Numbered from the stretch's first letter, positions 1 through 6,448 are shown. The stretch is DNA of 6,679 nucleotides from JAWXBT01 sp964523015 (GCA_964523015.1 CAZFXN010000086.1:1-6679); one strand, 5' to 3'. Notes: generated by a model from the letters alone, not told the origin. Translations and numbers: made by a program.

Positions 1-1117
1 TTGCCCGATACATTATACCACTATAAAAATCGACATTCGGATAAAGCTTTCGCTCTACGAAGTAGGAATCTGTCAGTGCTGCTTCTTCCAATTCTCTAGC
101 TATATCTAACAATGGATCAGAGATACGAAGCTTCTTTAACATCTTATCACAAGATGCCTTAATGATTGTAGCTCTTGGATCATGATTTTTGTAAACACGA
201 TGACCGAAGCCCATCAGTCTAAATGAACTGTTTTTATCCTTTGCAAGCTCAACGTATTTCTTGACACCACCACCATCATCTCTGATCGCTTCAAGCATCT
301 CAATTACTTCTTGATTTGCTCCACCATGAAGTGGTCCCCAAAGAGCGCAAATTCCTGCTGAGATACAAGCATAAATATTAGCTTTACTACTTCCAACTAC
401 TCGTACAGTTGAGGCAGAACAGTTCTGCTCGTGATCAGCATGAAGAATCATAAGTAGGTTTAAAGCATCAGCTACATCAGGATCAATCTCGTATTCTTCA
501 GCTGGCAAAGCAAACATCATGTGCAAAAAGTTCTCACAATACTCAAGCTTATTTGCAGGATAGATAAACGGCTGTCCAATAGATTTTTTATAAGCATAGG
601 CAGCGATTGTTGGCAGCTTTGCTAGCAATCTGATTGAGTTTCGATACTCTTTCTCTTTAATATCACCTGGTTCATCTTGATAGAACGTGGATAGAGAACA
701 TACTACCGAAGCTAGAATCGCCATAGGGTGAGCATTTTTTGGAAACCCATCAAAGAATCTTTTTAGATCCTCATGCAACATTGTATGGCGTGTAATCTCA
801 TCAGAGAATTTACTCAGCTCTTCTTTTTTTGGCAACTCACCTTTAATTAGTAAGTATGATGTTTCAAGAAAATTAGATCTTTCAGCAAGAACCTCAATTG
901 GAATTCCTCGATATCGAAGGATACCTTTCTCACCATCAATGTATGTAATTGCGCTATGACAACTACCAGTATTCATAAATCCGGAATCAATTGTTATGTA
1001 ACCTGTTTTCGCTCTTAGCGTTTTAATATCAATCGCGTGTTCATCTTCTGAGCCGACGATTACAGGTAGTTCAACATTAGTTCCATTTGGTAAAGTGATT
1101 GTTGCTTTCTGATCCAT
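1..1117 (-). CDS. gltA: Citrate synthase, C-terminus cut by window edge
   Basis: Condenses acetyl-CoA and oxaloacetate to citrate, the entry step of the TCA cycle, in the cytosol. The 372 codons seen begin MDQKATITLPNG and follow the long bacterial (Gram-negative, hexameric-type) citrate synthase throughout, including the N-terminal beta domain (about residues 1-60). Catalytic residues visible: His264 in GPLHGGAN, His306 in GFGHRVYKNHDPRA and Asp363 in PNVDFYSG; the latter two match E. coli GltA numbering with Met counted. Against the 427-residue E. coli protein, about 55 C-terminal residues lie off the left edge. The ATG at 1117 is preceded by GAGGGG only a few bases upstream, a close but usable ribosome binding site. 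The gene is divergent from the GroES-like gene across a 342-bp gap. No frameshift or missing key residue in the visible part. Identity is certain; the hexameric, NADH-sensitive state is inferred from family. Confidence 0.97.
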   Translation of the reverse strand, partial: MDQKATITLPNGTNVELPVIVGSEDEHAIDIKTLRAKTGYITIDSGFMNTGSCHSAITYIDGEKGILRYRGIPIEVLAERSNFLETSYLLIKGELPKKEELSKFSDEITRHTMLHEDLKRFFDGFPKNAHPMAILASVVCSLSTFYQDEPGDIKEKEYRNSIRLLAKLPTIAAYAYKKSIGQPFIYPANKLEYCENFLHMMFALPAEEYEIDPDVADALNLLMILHADHEQNCSASTVRVVGSSKANIYACISAGICALWGPLHGGANQEVIEMLEAIRDDGGGVKKYVELAKDKNSSFRLMGFGHRVYKNHDPRATIIKASCDKMLKKLRISDPLLDIARELEEAALTDSYFVERKLYPNVDFYSGIMYRA

Positions 1118-1119
1118 AT

Positions 1120-1125
1120 CCCCTC
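1120..1125 (-). promoter_or_regulatory. Ribosome binding site of gltA
   Basis: On the minus strand GAGGGG lies directly before AT and the ATG of gltA. The purine run is a good match to the anti-Shine-Dalgarno, but the spacing is short (2 nt from the last G, about 4 nt if only GAGG pairs). It supports the ATG at 1117 as the start. Confidence 0.6.
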
Positions 1126-1168
1126 AATTTTTCGATAATGTATGTATTAATGACTTGATATATTTAAT

Positions 1169-1185
1169 CTCTCTTCGCTCTCTTC
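1169..1185 (-). repeat. Tandem GAAGAGAG repeat in gltA leader
   Basis: On the minus strand GAAGAGAG occurs twice, separated by one C (period 9 bp), inside a longer purine-rich run reaching about 1200. It would lie in the gltA 5' leader about 50 nt upstream of the start codon if transcription starts further upstream. Function unknown; purine-rich leaders can simply be unstructured. Confidence 0.5.
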
Positions 1186-1285
1186 TTTTTTCTGTTCTTC
1201 GCACTGTAAGAAACGGTAATTCCAAGTTTTTTCTAAACCTTAACCTTCCATTACACTCTTTTTTTAATGATTCTTCAGTTTTATG

Positions 1286-1316
1286 ACTGTCTAATCACAG
1301 TAGAATGATCGTTCTA
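1286..1316. promoter_or_regulatory. Overlapping inverted repeats, possible operator
   Basis: ACTGT (1286-1290) and ACAGT (1297-1301) form a 5-bp inverted repeat with a 6-bp spacer. It abuts TAGAATGATCGTTCTA (1301-1316), a 16-bp palindrome with one mismatched pair. The heptamer GATCGTT inside it recurs inverted as AACGATC at 1356-1362. Such dyads between divergent promoters often bind dimeric regulators, but I recognise no known operator, so this is only a candidate. Confidence 0.3.
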
Positions 1317-1416
1317 GTAATGCAATAGCATGATTTTCTTCATTTTTCTATAAAAAACGATCAAACGTTAGTTGAGGATTTGACCTATTTTGAGATTAAA
1401 CTACAATCCAGTAGCT

Positions 1417-1437
1417 TTGATATAATATTGATATAAA
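1417..1437 (+). promoter_or_regulatory. Tandem extended -10 promoter elements
   Basis: TGATATAAT (1418-1426) is a perfect extended -10 (TGN plus TATAAT). Eleven bases later the sequence repeats as TGATATAAA (1429-1437), so TTGATATAA occurs twice. No good -35 sits at the 16-18 bp distance, as expected for an extended -10 promoter. Initiation from the first element would start near 1433 and give a leader of about 27 nt to the GroES-like ATG. The second element would give a leader of only about 15 nt. Confidence 0.6.
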
Positions 1438-1459
1438 GCTAAACAATCACTGCTTAAAT

Positions 1460-1855
1460 ATGTCAGATAGTTCAAAAAAAATTAAAAATACTATGAAATT
1501 ATCCTCTGTTCCAAATCCTCGTTCTCAAACCATAAAATCTATTAAAAGAGTTTTCCCTCTTGGCTATAGAGTTTTAGTTAAAATATCTAAAGAGCAGAGC
1601 CAGTCTGATGGCGGTCTCTACCTACCTGATGGTGCTAAGGAAAGTATGCAAGAGAGTCTGCTGGTAGAAGTTTTAGAAGTAGCTTCTGCCCAAGACGATG
1701 AGTTAGGTCATGAAACAAATGTTAGTGGAATACCACTTGGTGCAACCGTATTAATACCCAAAGAGGCAGGTATTAAAGTTCCATGGGATGACACTCTAAG
1801 AATTGTAGAGACTCAAGATGTCTTAGCAGTAGTTTCTGAAATTGCAGTGGACTAA
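1460..1855 (+). CDS. GroES/Cpn10-like co-chaperonin with N-terminal extension
   Basis: 131 residues against about 95-97 for classical GroES. Residues 32-126 form a Cpn10 domain: PLGYRVLVKI at 33-42 matches the first strand, and GGLYLPDGAKES at 51-62 matches the GroES mobile loop, whose hydrophobic tripeptide (IVL in E. coli, LYL here) docks on GroEL. IPLGATVLIPKEAGIKV (91-107) and DVLAVVSE (120-127) match the family's C-terminal strands. The roof region (about 76-92) is longer than usual. The first 30 residues are a polar, basic extension (SDSSKKIKN...) with no signal peptide. No groEL follows; instead mutM starts 2 bp after the stop. The ATG has no Shine-Dalgarno; a tandem extended -10 lies just upstream. 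It may be a working co-chaperonin whose GroEL is elsewhere, or a divergent paralogue with another partner. I left the symbol empty for that reason. Confidence 0.85.
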   Translation: MSDSSKKIKNTMKLSSVPNPRSQTIKSIKRVFPLGYRVLVKISKEQSQSDGGLYLPDGAKESMQESLLVEVLEVASAQDDELGHETNVSGIPLGATVLIPKEAGIKVPWDDTLRIVETQDVLAVVSEIAVD

Positions 1856-1857
1856 CC

Positions 1858-2655
1858 ATGCCTGAGTTGCCTGAAGTTGAAACTATTGTTCGGGCTTTGC
1901 GAAAACCTCTCGTAGGACGGTCATTTTCTAAAGTTACTGTGCTTTGGCCTAATTCTATAAAAACATGTGTTAAAACCCTCAAGAGCGAACTGCCTGGTAA
2001 AAAAATCCAATCGATTGAACGACGAGGAAAATATTTAAGATTTAATTTATCTGATAATCATACTCTATTTTTACACCTTAAAATGAGTGGTGATCTTTTA
2101 GTCGCTTCAAAAAACGATGCATCTGATCCATATGCCCGAACAATTTTTTCCTTTAAAGATGGAAATGAGCTTCGATTTAGAGATACCAGAAAGTTTGGGA
2201 GTGTTCATCTAGTAAAAAATGTAAATAAAGTTATCGGCAACCTAGGTCCAGAGCCTCTTGATAAAAGCCTTACAGCTCAAAGTTTTATAGAGCTTTTTCA
2301 GAATCGTCGCGGGACTCTTAAGCCTCTTTTACTAGATCAAACTTTTATTGCTGGACTTGGAAATATCTATGTTGACGAATCATGCTTTCTTTCAAAGATT
2401 AGGCCAACAAAAAAAGTAGAGAGAATAAAACCTAAAGAGTTGATGACTTTATATAAAGCAATTCAGAAAGTTCTAACAAAAGCTATAAAGCATAACGGAT
2501 CATCGTTTGATTCTGTGTATCGAGGTGGTAACTTTCAAAACCACTTTGCTGTATATGGTCGAACTAATGAACCATGCATCAAATGTAAATCTCTGATTAA
2601 ACGAGTAATATTAGGAGGAAGGTCGACTCATTTTTGTCCAAACTGCCAAAAGTGA
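1858..2655 (+). CDS. mutM: Formamidopyrimidine-DNA glycosylase (Fpg/MutM)
   Basis: Base-excision repair enzyme that removes 8-oxoguanine and formamidopyrimidines and nicks the abasic site by beta/delta elimination. The 265-residue length is normal. The N-terminus MPELPEVET gives the catalytic Pro2 and Glu3 after Met removal, with Lys58 in RRGKYL. LHLKMSG (72-78) provides Met76, and RKFG provides Arg111 and Phe113, which together form the Fpg intercalation triad and argue for Fpg rather than Nei. GLGNIYVDE (166-174) is the helix-two-turn-helix signature. The C-terminal zinc finger is complete: Cys240, Cys243, Cys260, Cys263 with 16 residues between pairs, and the GGRST motif with Arg255. The ATG lies 2 bp after the stop of the GroES-like gene with no Shine-Dalgarno, so translation is probably coupled to that gene and both share its promoter. 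No sign of damage. Confidence 0.97.
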   Translation: MPELPEVETIVRALRKPLVGRSFSKVTVLWPNSIKTCVKTLKSELPGKKIQSIERRGKYLRFNLSDNHTLFLHLKMSGDLLVASKNDASDPYARTIFSFKDGNELRFRDTRKFGSVHLVKNVNKVIGNLGPEPLDKSLTAQSFIELFQNRRGTLKPLLLDQTFIAGLGNIYVDESCFLSKIRPTKKVERIKPKELMTLYKAIQKVLTKAIKHNGSSFDSVYRGGNFQNHFAVYGRTNEPCIKCKSLIKRVILGGRSTHFCPNCQK

Positions 2656-2661
2656 GCTCAC
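2652..2661. repeat. 10-bp perfect palindrome at mutM stop
   Basis: GTGAGCTCAC is a perfect palindrome and includes the mutM TGA stop. It is short enough to arise by chance and I assign no function. Confidence 0.3.
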
Positions 2662-2679
2662 AGCTTTTCAGAACCTAAA

Positions 2680-2698
2680 GAGTAGAATCATTTTACTC
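2680..2698 (+). terminator. Weak hairpin after mutM, possible terminator
   Basis: GAGTAGA and TTTACTC can pair as a 7-bp stem (one G-T pair) with a 5-nt loop, 24 bp after the mutM stop. The stem is AT-rich and no run of T follows (CTTGACACTC), so it is a poor intrinsic terminator. It could equally be an RNA end-protecting stem or chance. Confidence 0.25.
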
Positions 2699-2737
2699 CT
2701 TGACACTCTCTCTTACTGACCCCACTCTTAACTTAAC

Positions 2738-3760
2738 ATGAACCAGAGTCTATTAGCCCCTGACAACCAAACATCAAAGATTGATGATTCCTCATTTATT
2801 AATTTAATTGAGAGTTACATTCGGTATTATGCAGATGGGGACACTCATACGGCGAGAGCTAAGAGACTTGACTTAGATCATTTTATAAAGTTTTTAGCTC
2901 ACTTTGTCGGGGTATCAAAGCCTGAAAAATTAAAAGTAAATGACTGGAACGCTTCGGCGACTAATTCCTTTATAAATGAAAAGCTGAGATCTGGAGAAGC
3001 TCCATCAACAGTAGCTAGACGACTTGCTACTCTAAAACACATGGGGCGTATGTTAGCAGAAAAACACCAAGGTTTTACTAATCCGGCCCGCGAGGTCAAA
3101 ACTCCTAAACTTGCCGTAGCAAAACCTAAAGGTCTAGATGAAAATGATATTGTATTAGTTCATAAAAAATCAATTGATCGTATTAATGAGAAAGATTCTT
3201 TTATTCGTCAGCGAAATCAATTTCTCTTTGACTTTTTGCTAGAGACAGGTCTTCGTGCTGAAGAGATCCGGCTCTTACGAATCAGTCAGATCGATGAGAA
3301 ATTAGAGTGGATTAAAAATGTGCGAACAAAGGGTAAGCGGTATCGTAACGTTTATATCCCCTCAGATCTCCGCCCAATAATGACTATTTACCTAAAGCTA
3401 AGAGAAGAGACTCTACTTAAATTTTTTCCAAAACTATCAAAAAACACGGATCGATCACTGCCATTATTTATAAGCACTTATAACGCTGACCCAGAACAGC
3501 CTGACTCATTTTTAATGGGGGCAAAATCTCTCTGGCGAGCAATTAATGAACTCTCTTCAGAGCAAAAACTTCATCCTCACCTTTTACGTCATTCATTCGC
3601 TTTAGATCTATTAAACAGTTCAAATGATATTCGGTTAGTTGCTCAAGCACTTGGTCATGGGGATGTGCGAGTCACCATGCGCTATACTGAACGTGGAGCG
3701 GAAGAAGTCGCTGCAGCTCTTGAGCAAAAAAAGAAGCGCAAAAAAGCAAAAACTGAGTAG
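2738..3760 (+). CDS. Xer-type tyrosine recombinase/integrase
   Basis: DNA strand-exchange enzyme of the phage-integrase superfamily. The core-binding, SAM-like helical domain spans about residues 16-110. The catalytic domain follows with all expected residues: Arg173 in TGLRAEEIRLL, beta-hairpin Lys198 in RTKGKRYR, His281 and Arg284 in HPHLLRHSFA, His307 in ALGHGDV and nucleophile Tyr316 in MRYT, the last two nine residues apart as in XerD. At 340 residues it is about 40 longer than XerC or XerD. The extra length lies in an N-terminal leader (about 15 residues), an insert before the HxxR box (about 225-265) and a lysine-rich tail, KKKRKKAK. It starts 82 bp after mutM and ends 3 bp from the convergent upp. 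It could be a chromosome-dimer resolvase (XerC/XerD role) or a solo integrase; no dif-like site or phage genes are seen here, so I give no symbol. Confidence 0.9.
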   Translation: MNQSLLAPDNQTSKIDDSSFINLIESYIRYYADGDTHTARAKRLDLDHFIKFLAHFVGVSKPEKLKVNDWNASATNSFINEKLRSGEAPSTVARRLATLKHMGRMLAEKHQGFTNPAREVKTPKLAVAKPKGLDENDIVLVHKKSIDRINEKDSFIRQRNQFLFDFLLETGLRAEEIRLLRISQIDEKLEWIKNVRTKGKRYRNVYIPSDLRPIMTIYLKLREETLLKFFPKLSKNTDRSLPLFISTYNADPEQPDSFLMGAKSLWRAINELSSEQKLHPHLLRHSFALDLLNSSNDIRLVAQALGHGDVRVTMRYTERGAEEVAAALEQKKKRKKAKTE

Positions 3761-3763
3761 TGA

Positions 3764-4438
3764 TTAATGCTGCTCTTTCTCTCCGAAAGCCAAATCTCCT
3801 GCATCGCCAAGACCTGGCACTATATAAAATTTATCATTTAGTTCAGGATCGATTCCGGCTACCCATATAATTGCCTGAGGTATGTGCTCTCTTACATACT
3901 GAATCCCTTGTTTACTAGCTACAGCACAAGCTATATGCAGCGTCTTTGGTTTCTCTATATCAGTTAATTTTTTATAAACCTCAACCATTGATTTACCAGT
4001 GGCTAACATTGGATCACAAAGGATTAATACTCGATCTTGTAAAGAAGGGTGACTATGGTAGCCAAGTACAATTTCAAAATTTGCACCTCCAGTATGTTTC
4101 CTATAAGCCGAAACAAAACAAGCGTCTGCTTTGTCAAAATAATCTAAGAAACCAGTTTGCATGGGTAATCCGGCTCTTAAAATTGTAGCAATCACAGGTT
4201 GCTCTTTTAGTAATGAGCACCTGGCCACACCAAGAGGTGTTTGGATCTCCCTACTCTCAAAAGAGAGAGATTTACTAATCTCTAAGGCCATCATCTGACC
4301 TAGTTTCTCTAGATTTTTTCTAAACAAGAAACGATTTTCTTGATATGAGACATCTCTCATCTGAGCCATACATTCCGATATCAGAGACGGCTCTAAGCTT
4401 AAATCTCTTACGAATGTGTCCTTCGCTTTATCTACCAC
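3764..4438 (-). CDS. upp: Uracil phosphoribosyltransferase
   Basis: Salvages uracil with PRPP to UMP and pyrophosphate in the cytosol. At 224 residues it is slightly longer than E. coli Upp (208), mainly at the N-terminus. ATILRAGLPMQTGFLDYF (84-101) and FVSAYRKHTG (108-117) match the family. VLILCDPMLATGKS (137-150) is the PRPP-binding loop with its DPMLATG core, and the uracil-binding end YIVPGLGDAGDLAFG (205-219) is intact, with Leu where many enzymes have Arg after GDAGD. The start is GTG at 4438: AGAGG stands 7 nt upstream, an in-frame stop (the udk TAA) lies just before it, and the next Met is too far inside. It is the last gene of lysA-udk-upp, with 3 bp between udk and upp. The stop lies 3 bp from that of the convergent recombinase gene, leaving no room for a separate terminator. 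Confidence 0.96.
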   Translation of the reverse strand: MVDKAKDTFVRDLSLEPSLISECMAQMRDVSYQENRFLFRKNLEKLGQMMALEISKSLSFESREIQTPLGVARCSLLKEQPVIATILRAGLPMQTGFLDYFDKADACFVSAYRKHTGGANFEIVLGYHSHPSLQDRVLILCDPMLATGKSMVEVYKKLTDIEKPKTLHIACAVASKQGIQYVREHIPQAIIWVAGIDPELNDKFYIVPGLGDAGDLAFGEKEQH

Positions 4439-4441
4439 AGA

Positions 4442-5092
4442 TTATCCTCTTATGTTTGTTGTAGTTAAAATTTTATCCGTTATCCTATTAATAAAAATAT
4501 CATCAACAATATCCCCTTTATATATCTCATCAGCAAACTTTGAAGTTGGGGCACAGTATTCATTGTACATAGGTAATACAGTATCTTTCCACTGACTGTA
4601 AACCGACTCCTCTGTTCGTCCTCTTTCAACTATATCACGAGCCAACCGTCTCTCTAGGCAAAGCTCAATTGGGGTATCCACGAATATTTTATAATGAAAA
4701 ATATCCTTGAGTTCAGAAAGATGAAAAGTCAGGATTCCTTCAACAATAATGCACTTAGAAGGGCTAATGATTGAAGAGTTAATTAATTGAGTACTGTTAG
4801 TTCGATTGTGTACAGCAAAATCATAAACAGGGATCTCAACAGCCTCTCCTATTTTTAATTTTTTTAAATTTTCTAAAAGCAATGATAATTCTAAAGATGC
4901 TGGGTGATCATAGTTAGTTTTACATCGCTCTTTAAATTCTAAATGATCTTGGCAATTATAATATGAATCTACTGAAATTTCCTGAGCAATCTTTGGACCA
5001 AGTTTTGAAAGTAACTGCTTAGAAAGATATGTTTTACCGCTTCCAGAGCAACCGGCAATTCCAAGAAGAAAAATAGGTTGGGTCTCCTTCAC
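4442..5092 (-). CDS. udk: Uridine kinase
   Basis: Phosphorylates uridine (and usually cytidine) to the monophosphate with a nucleoside triphosphate. 216 residues, close to the family norm (213 in E. coli). Walker A is GCSGSGKT (14-21) after the GIA strand. VDSYY (41-45) carries the likely catalytic Asp42. YDHPASLE (61-68), PVYDFAVHNRT (88-98) and IIVEGIL (115-121) form the nucleoside site and Walker B region. RRLARDIVERGR (148-159) is the lid with its conserved arginines, and SVYSQWKDTVLPMYNEY (163-179) matches the family. Start is GTG at 5092: AGAGGG lies 8 nt upstream and the frame is closed by TAG a few codons earlier, with no ATG in frame. It sits 27 bp after lysA and 3 bp before upp, so uridine and uracil salvage are made together. 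Confidence 0.95.
   Translation of the reverse strand: MKETQPIFLLGIAGCSGSGKTYLSKQLLSKLGPKIAQEISVDSYYNCQDHLEFKERCKTNYDHPASLELSLLLENLKKLKIGEAVEIPVYDFAVHNRTNSTQLINSSIISPSKCIIVEGILTFHLSELKDIFHYKIFVDTPIELCLERRLARDIVERGRTEESVYSQWKDTVLPMYNEYCAPTSKFADEIYKGDIVDDIFINRITDKILTTTNIRG
4446..4450 (-). promoter_or_regulatory. upp ribosome binding site inside udk end
   Basis: AGAGG on the minus strand lies 7 nt before the upp GTG and is part of the last Arg-Gly codons of udk. It decides the GTG start and suggests that ribosomes finishing udk re-initiate on upp. Confidence 0.75.
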
Positions 5093-5100
5093 TGAAACAT

Positions 5101-5106
5101 CCCTCT
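5101..5106 (-). promoter_or_regulatory. udk ribosome binding site
   Basis: AGAGGG on the minus strand lies 8 nt before the udk GTG and supports it as the start. An ATG inside this gap (5098-5100) would read only ATG TTT CAG TGA, a three-codon frame, so it is unlikely to be used for udk. Confidence 0.7.
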
Positions 5107-5119
5107 AAATATCCCACTA

Positions 5120-6382
5120 CTAAATCTCATGACTCCAATGATCCTCATACTCTTCACGTCTACGTATAAGCTTACTACCAGCACTATCAATCATTACCTC
5201 AGGAGGAAGCTTTCTACTATTATACCTTGATGACATGGAGAATCCATAAGCTCCGGCATCTCGAACAAGTAGAAGATCTCCTTCATTTAATTTTGGCAAA
5301 GCACGATCTTTTGCAAAGAAACAGGCTGATTCACATACTGGACCAACGATATCATAAGTAGATATAGGTTTATTTTTATAACTATCCTTACTCCCAACTA
5401 CATCAATACGATGATAGGCATCATATAATGCTGGTCTCATCAAATCGTTCATCCCAGCATCAAGAATTACAAATTTCTTGGTATCATTCTCTTTAATATA
5501 GAGAACCTCACTTAAAAGATATCCTGCTTCACCAATTAAATACTTGCCTGGTTCAAATACAAATTCATACGGGCAATTCTTAGATAATTCCTCAACCATC
5601 CTCCCAAATTGGGAGATATTAAGTGCATCATGATGACCTGAGTACCCAATTCCAAAACCGCCACCTAAATCAATTCTTTTTAAATTTGCGCCATTCTGAG
5701 TAAGTTTAGTCGCGGCATCTATCATCGCAGTATATGCATTTTTTAACGGTTCAAGATCATAGATTCCTGAACCAATATGACAGGCAATGCCAATAAGATT
5801 AATCTCAGAAGCATTCTTTACTGATTCCCACATAGCTTGGGCTTCCTCAAGAGTTACTCCAAACTTAGTCGTTTTTAATCCAGTAATTAAATGCTGATGT
5901 GAGTCAATAGCGATATCAGGATTGACCCTAAAGGAAACGTTAGCCTTTTTGTTTAAAGTAGCAGCAACTTGCTGTACAACCATAAGCTCAGAAGCAGACT
6001 CAACATTGATTGATCCTACATCATTTAATACTGCCGACATTAATTCATCTTTGGTTTTACCAACTCCAGAAAAAACAATGTCCTCCCCTCGCCCGCCAGC
6101 GGTTAAAACACGCATTAATTCTCCGCCAGAGACAATGTCAAAACCAGCACCAAGCTCTTTGAATTCTTTTAATATAGATAAATTAGAACTCGCTTTTACT
6201 GCATAACAGATTTTATGACGTGTATTTTGCAGTGCTGAATCAAGACTGTTATATCGATCATGAATCGTTGCTTTTGAATAAAGATAAAGAGGAGTTCCGA
6301 ATTCTTTGGCTAGATCTTGTAAAGAGGCGCCATCTATATTTTCAATATAGTGTACAGCCATATCGTGATCAGAATTAGTCAT
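5120..6382 (-). CDS. lysA: Diaminopimelate decarboxylase
   Basis: PLP enzyme (fold type III) that decarboxylates meso-diaminopimelate to L-lysine, the last step of the DAP pathway. 420 residues, normal length. Lys63 in YAVKA forms the PLP Schiff base at the start of the alpha/beta barrel. GAGFDIVSGGEL (79-89), HIGSGI (202-207) with the PLP-stacking His202, DLGGGFGIGY (238-247) and EPGK (277-280) follow. The C-terminal beta domain has DAGMNDLMRPALYD (308-321), GPVCES (347-352) with active-site Cys350, and DAGAYGFSMSSRYN (375-388). EPGK replaces the more usual EPGR, and CESACFF has Cys354 where Asp is common after the CES motif. I used the ATG at 6382, but no Shine-Dalgarno precedes it; the ATG at codon 8 (MAVHYIEN) is an equal alternative. 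It lies 66 bp after tRNA-Ala and heads lysA-udk-upp. Confidence 0.95.
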   Translation of the reverse strand: MTNSDHDMAVHYIENIDGASLQDLAKEFGTPLYLYSKATIHDRYNSLDSALQNTRHKICYAVKASSNLSILKEFKELGAGFDIVSGGELMRVLTAGGRGEDIVFSGVGKTKDELMSAVLNDVGSINVESASELMVVQQVAATLNKKANVSFRVNPDIAIDSHQHLITGLKTTKFGVTLEEAQAMWESVKNASEINLIGIACHIGSGIYDLEPLKNAYTAMIDAATKLTQNGANLKRIDLGGGFGIGYSGHHDALNISQFGRMVEELSKNCPYEFVFEPGKYLIGEAGYLLSEVLYIKENDTKKFVILDAGMNDLMRPALYDAYHRIDVVGSKDSYKNKPISTYDIVGPVCESACFFAKDRALPKLNEGDLLLVRDAGAYGFSMSSRYNSRKLPPEVMIDSAGSKLIRRREEYEDHWSHEI

Positions 6383-6398
6383 TGAACTATGTAAAGAT

Positions 6399-6414
6399 GG
6401 CCAAAAAAATGGCC
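6399..6414. repeat. Small hairpin between tRNA-Ala and lysA
   Basis: GGCCA and TGGCC form a 5-bp stem around a loop of six A (U on the minus-strand transcript). There is no following T tract in either direction, so it is a poor terminator. It may end or protect the tRNA 3' trailer, or be chance. Confidence 0.25.
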
Positions 6415-6448
6415 TAAGAAAAGGCGATCAAATAAAGAGAAAGAGATG

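Larger units (their letters stand above)
1118..1459. other. Divergent intergenic region, gltA / GroES-like gene
   Basis: This 342-bp stretch has no credible coding frame. It must hold the promoters of both divergent genes. Seen in it: a purine-rich minus-strand leader of gltA with a tandem GAAGAGAG repeat (1169-1185), overlapping inverted repeats around 1286-1316, a distant inverted copy of GATCGTT at 1356-1362, and a tandem extended -10 element (1417-1437) just before the GroES-like gene. I could not identify a convincing -35/-10 pair for gltA. Confidence 0.7.

Noticed and set aside
1773..1982. 69-residue minus-strand open frame over the GroES-like/mutM junction
   Set aside because: Lies antisense to two well-supported genes and shows no recognisable domain.
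2700..2705. Perfect TTGACA (-35 consensus) before the recombinase gene
   Set aside because: No acceptable -10 lies 15-19 bp downstream (sequence there is C-rich), so I do not call a promoter.
2899..3099. 66-residue minus-strand open frame inside the recombinase gene
   Set aside because: Antisense shadow of the core-binding domain, no family resemblance.
3946..4188. 80-residue plus-strand open frame inside upp
   Set aside because: Antisense to conserved UPRT motifs, low-complexity composition, no ribosome binding site.
5922..6206. 94-residue plus-strand open frame inside lysA
   Set aside because: Antisense to the LysA barrel with its PLP lysine; no recognisable domain.
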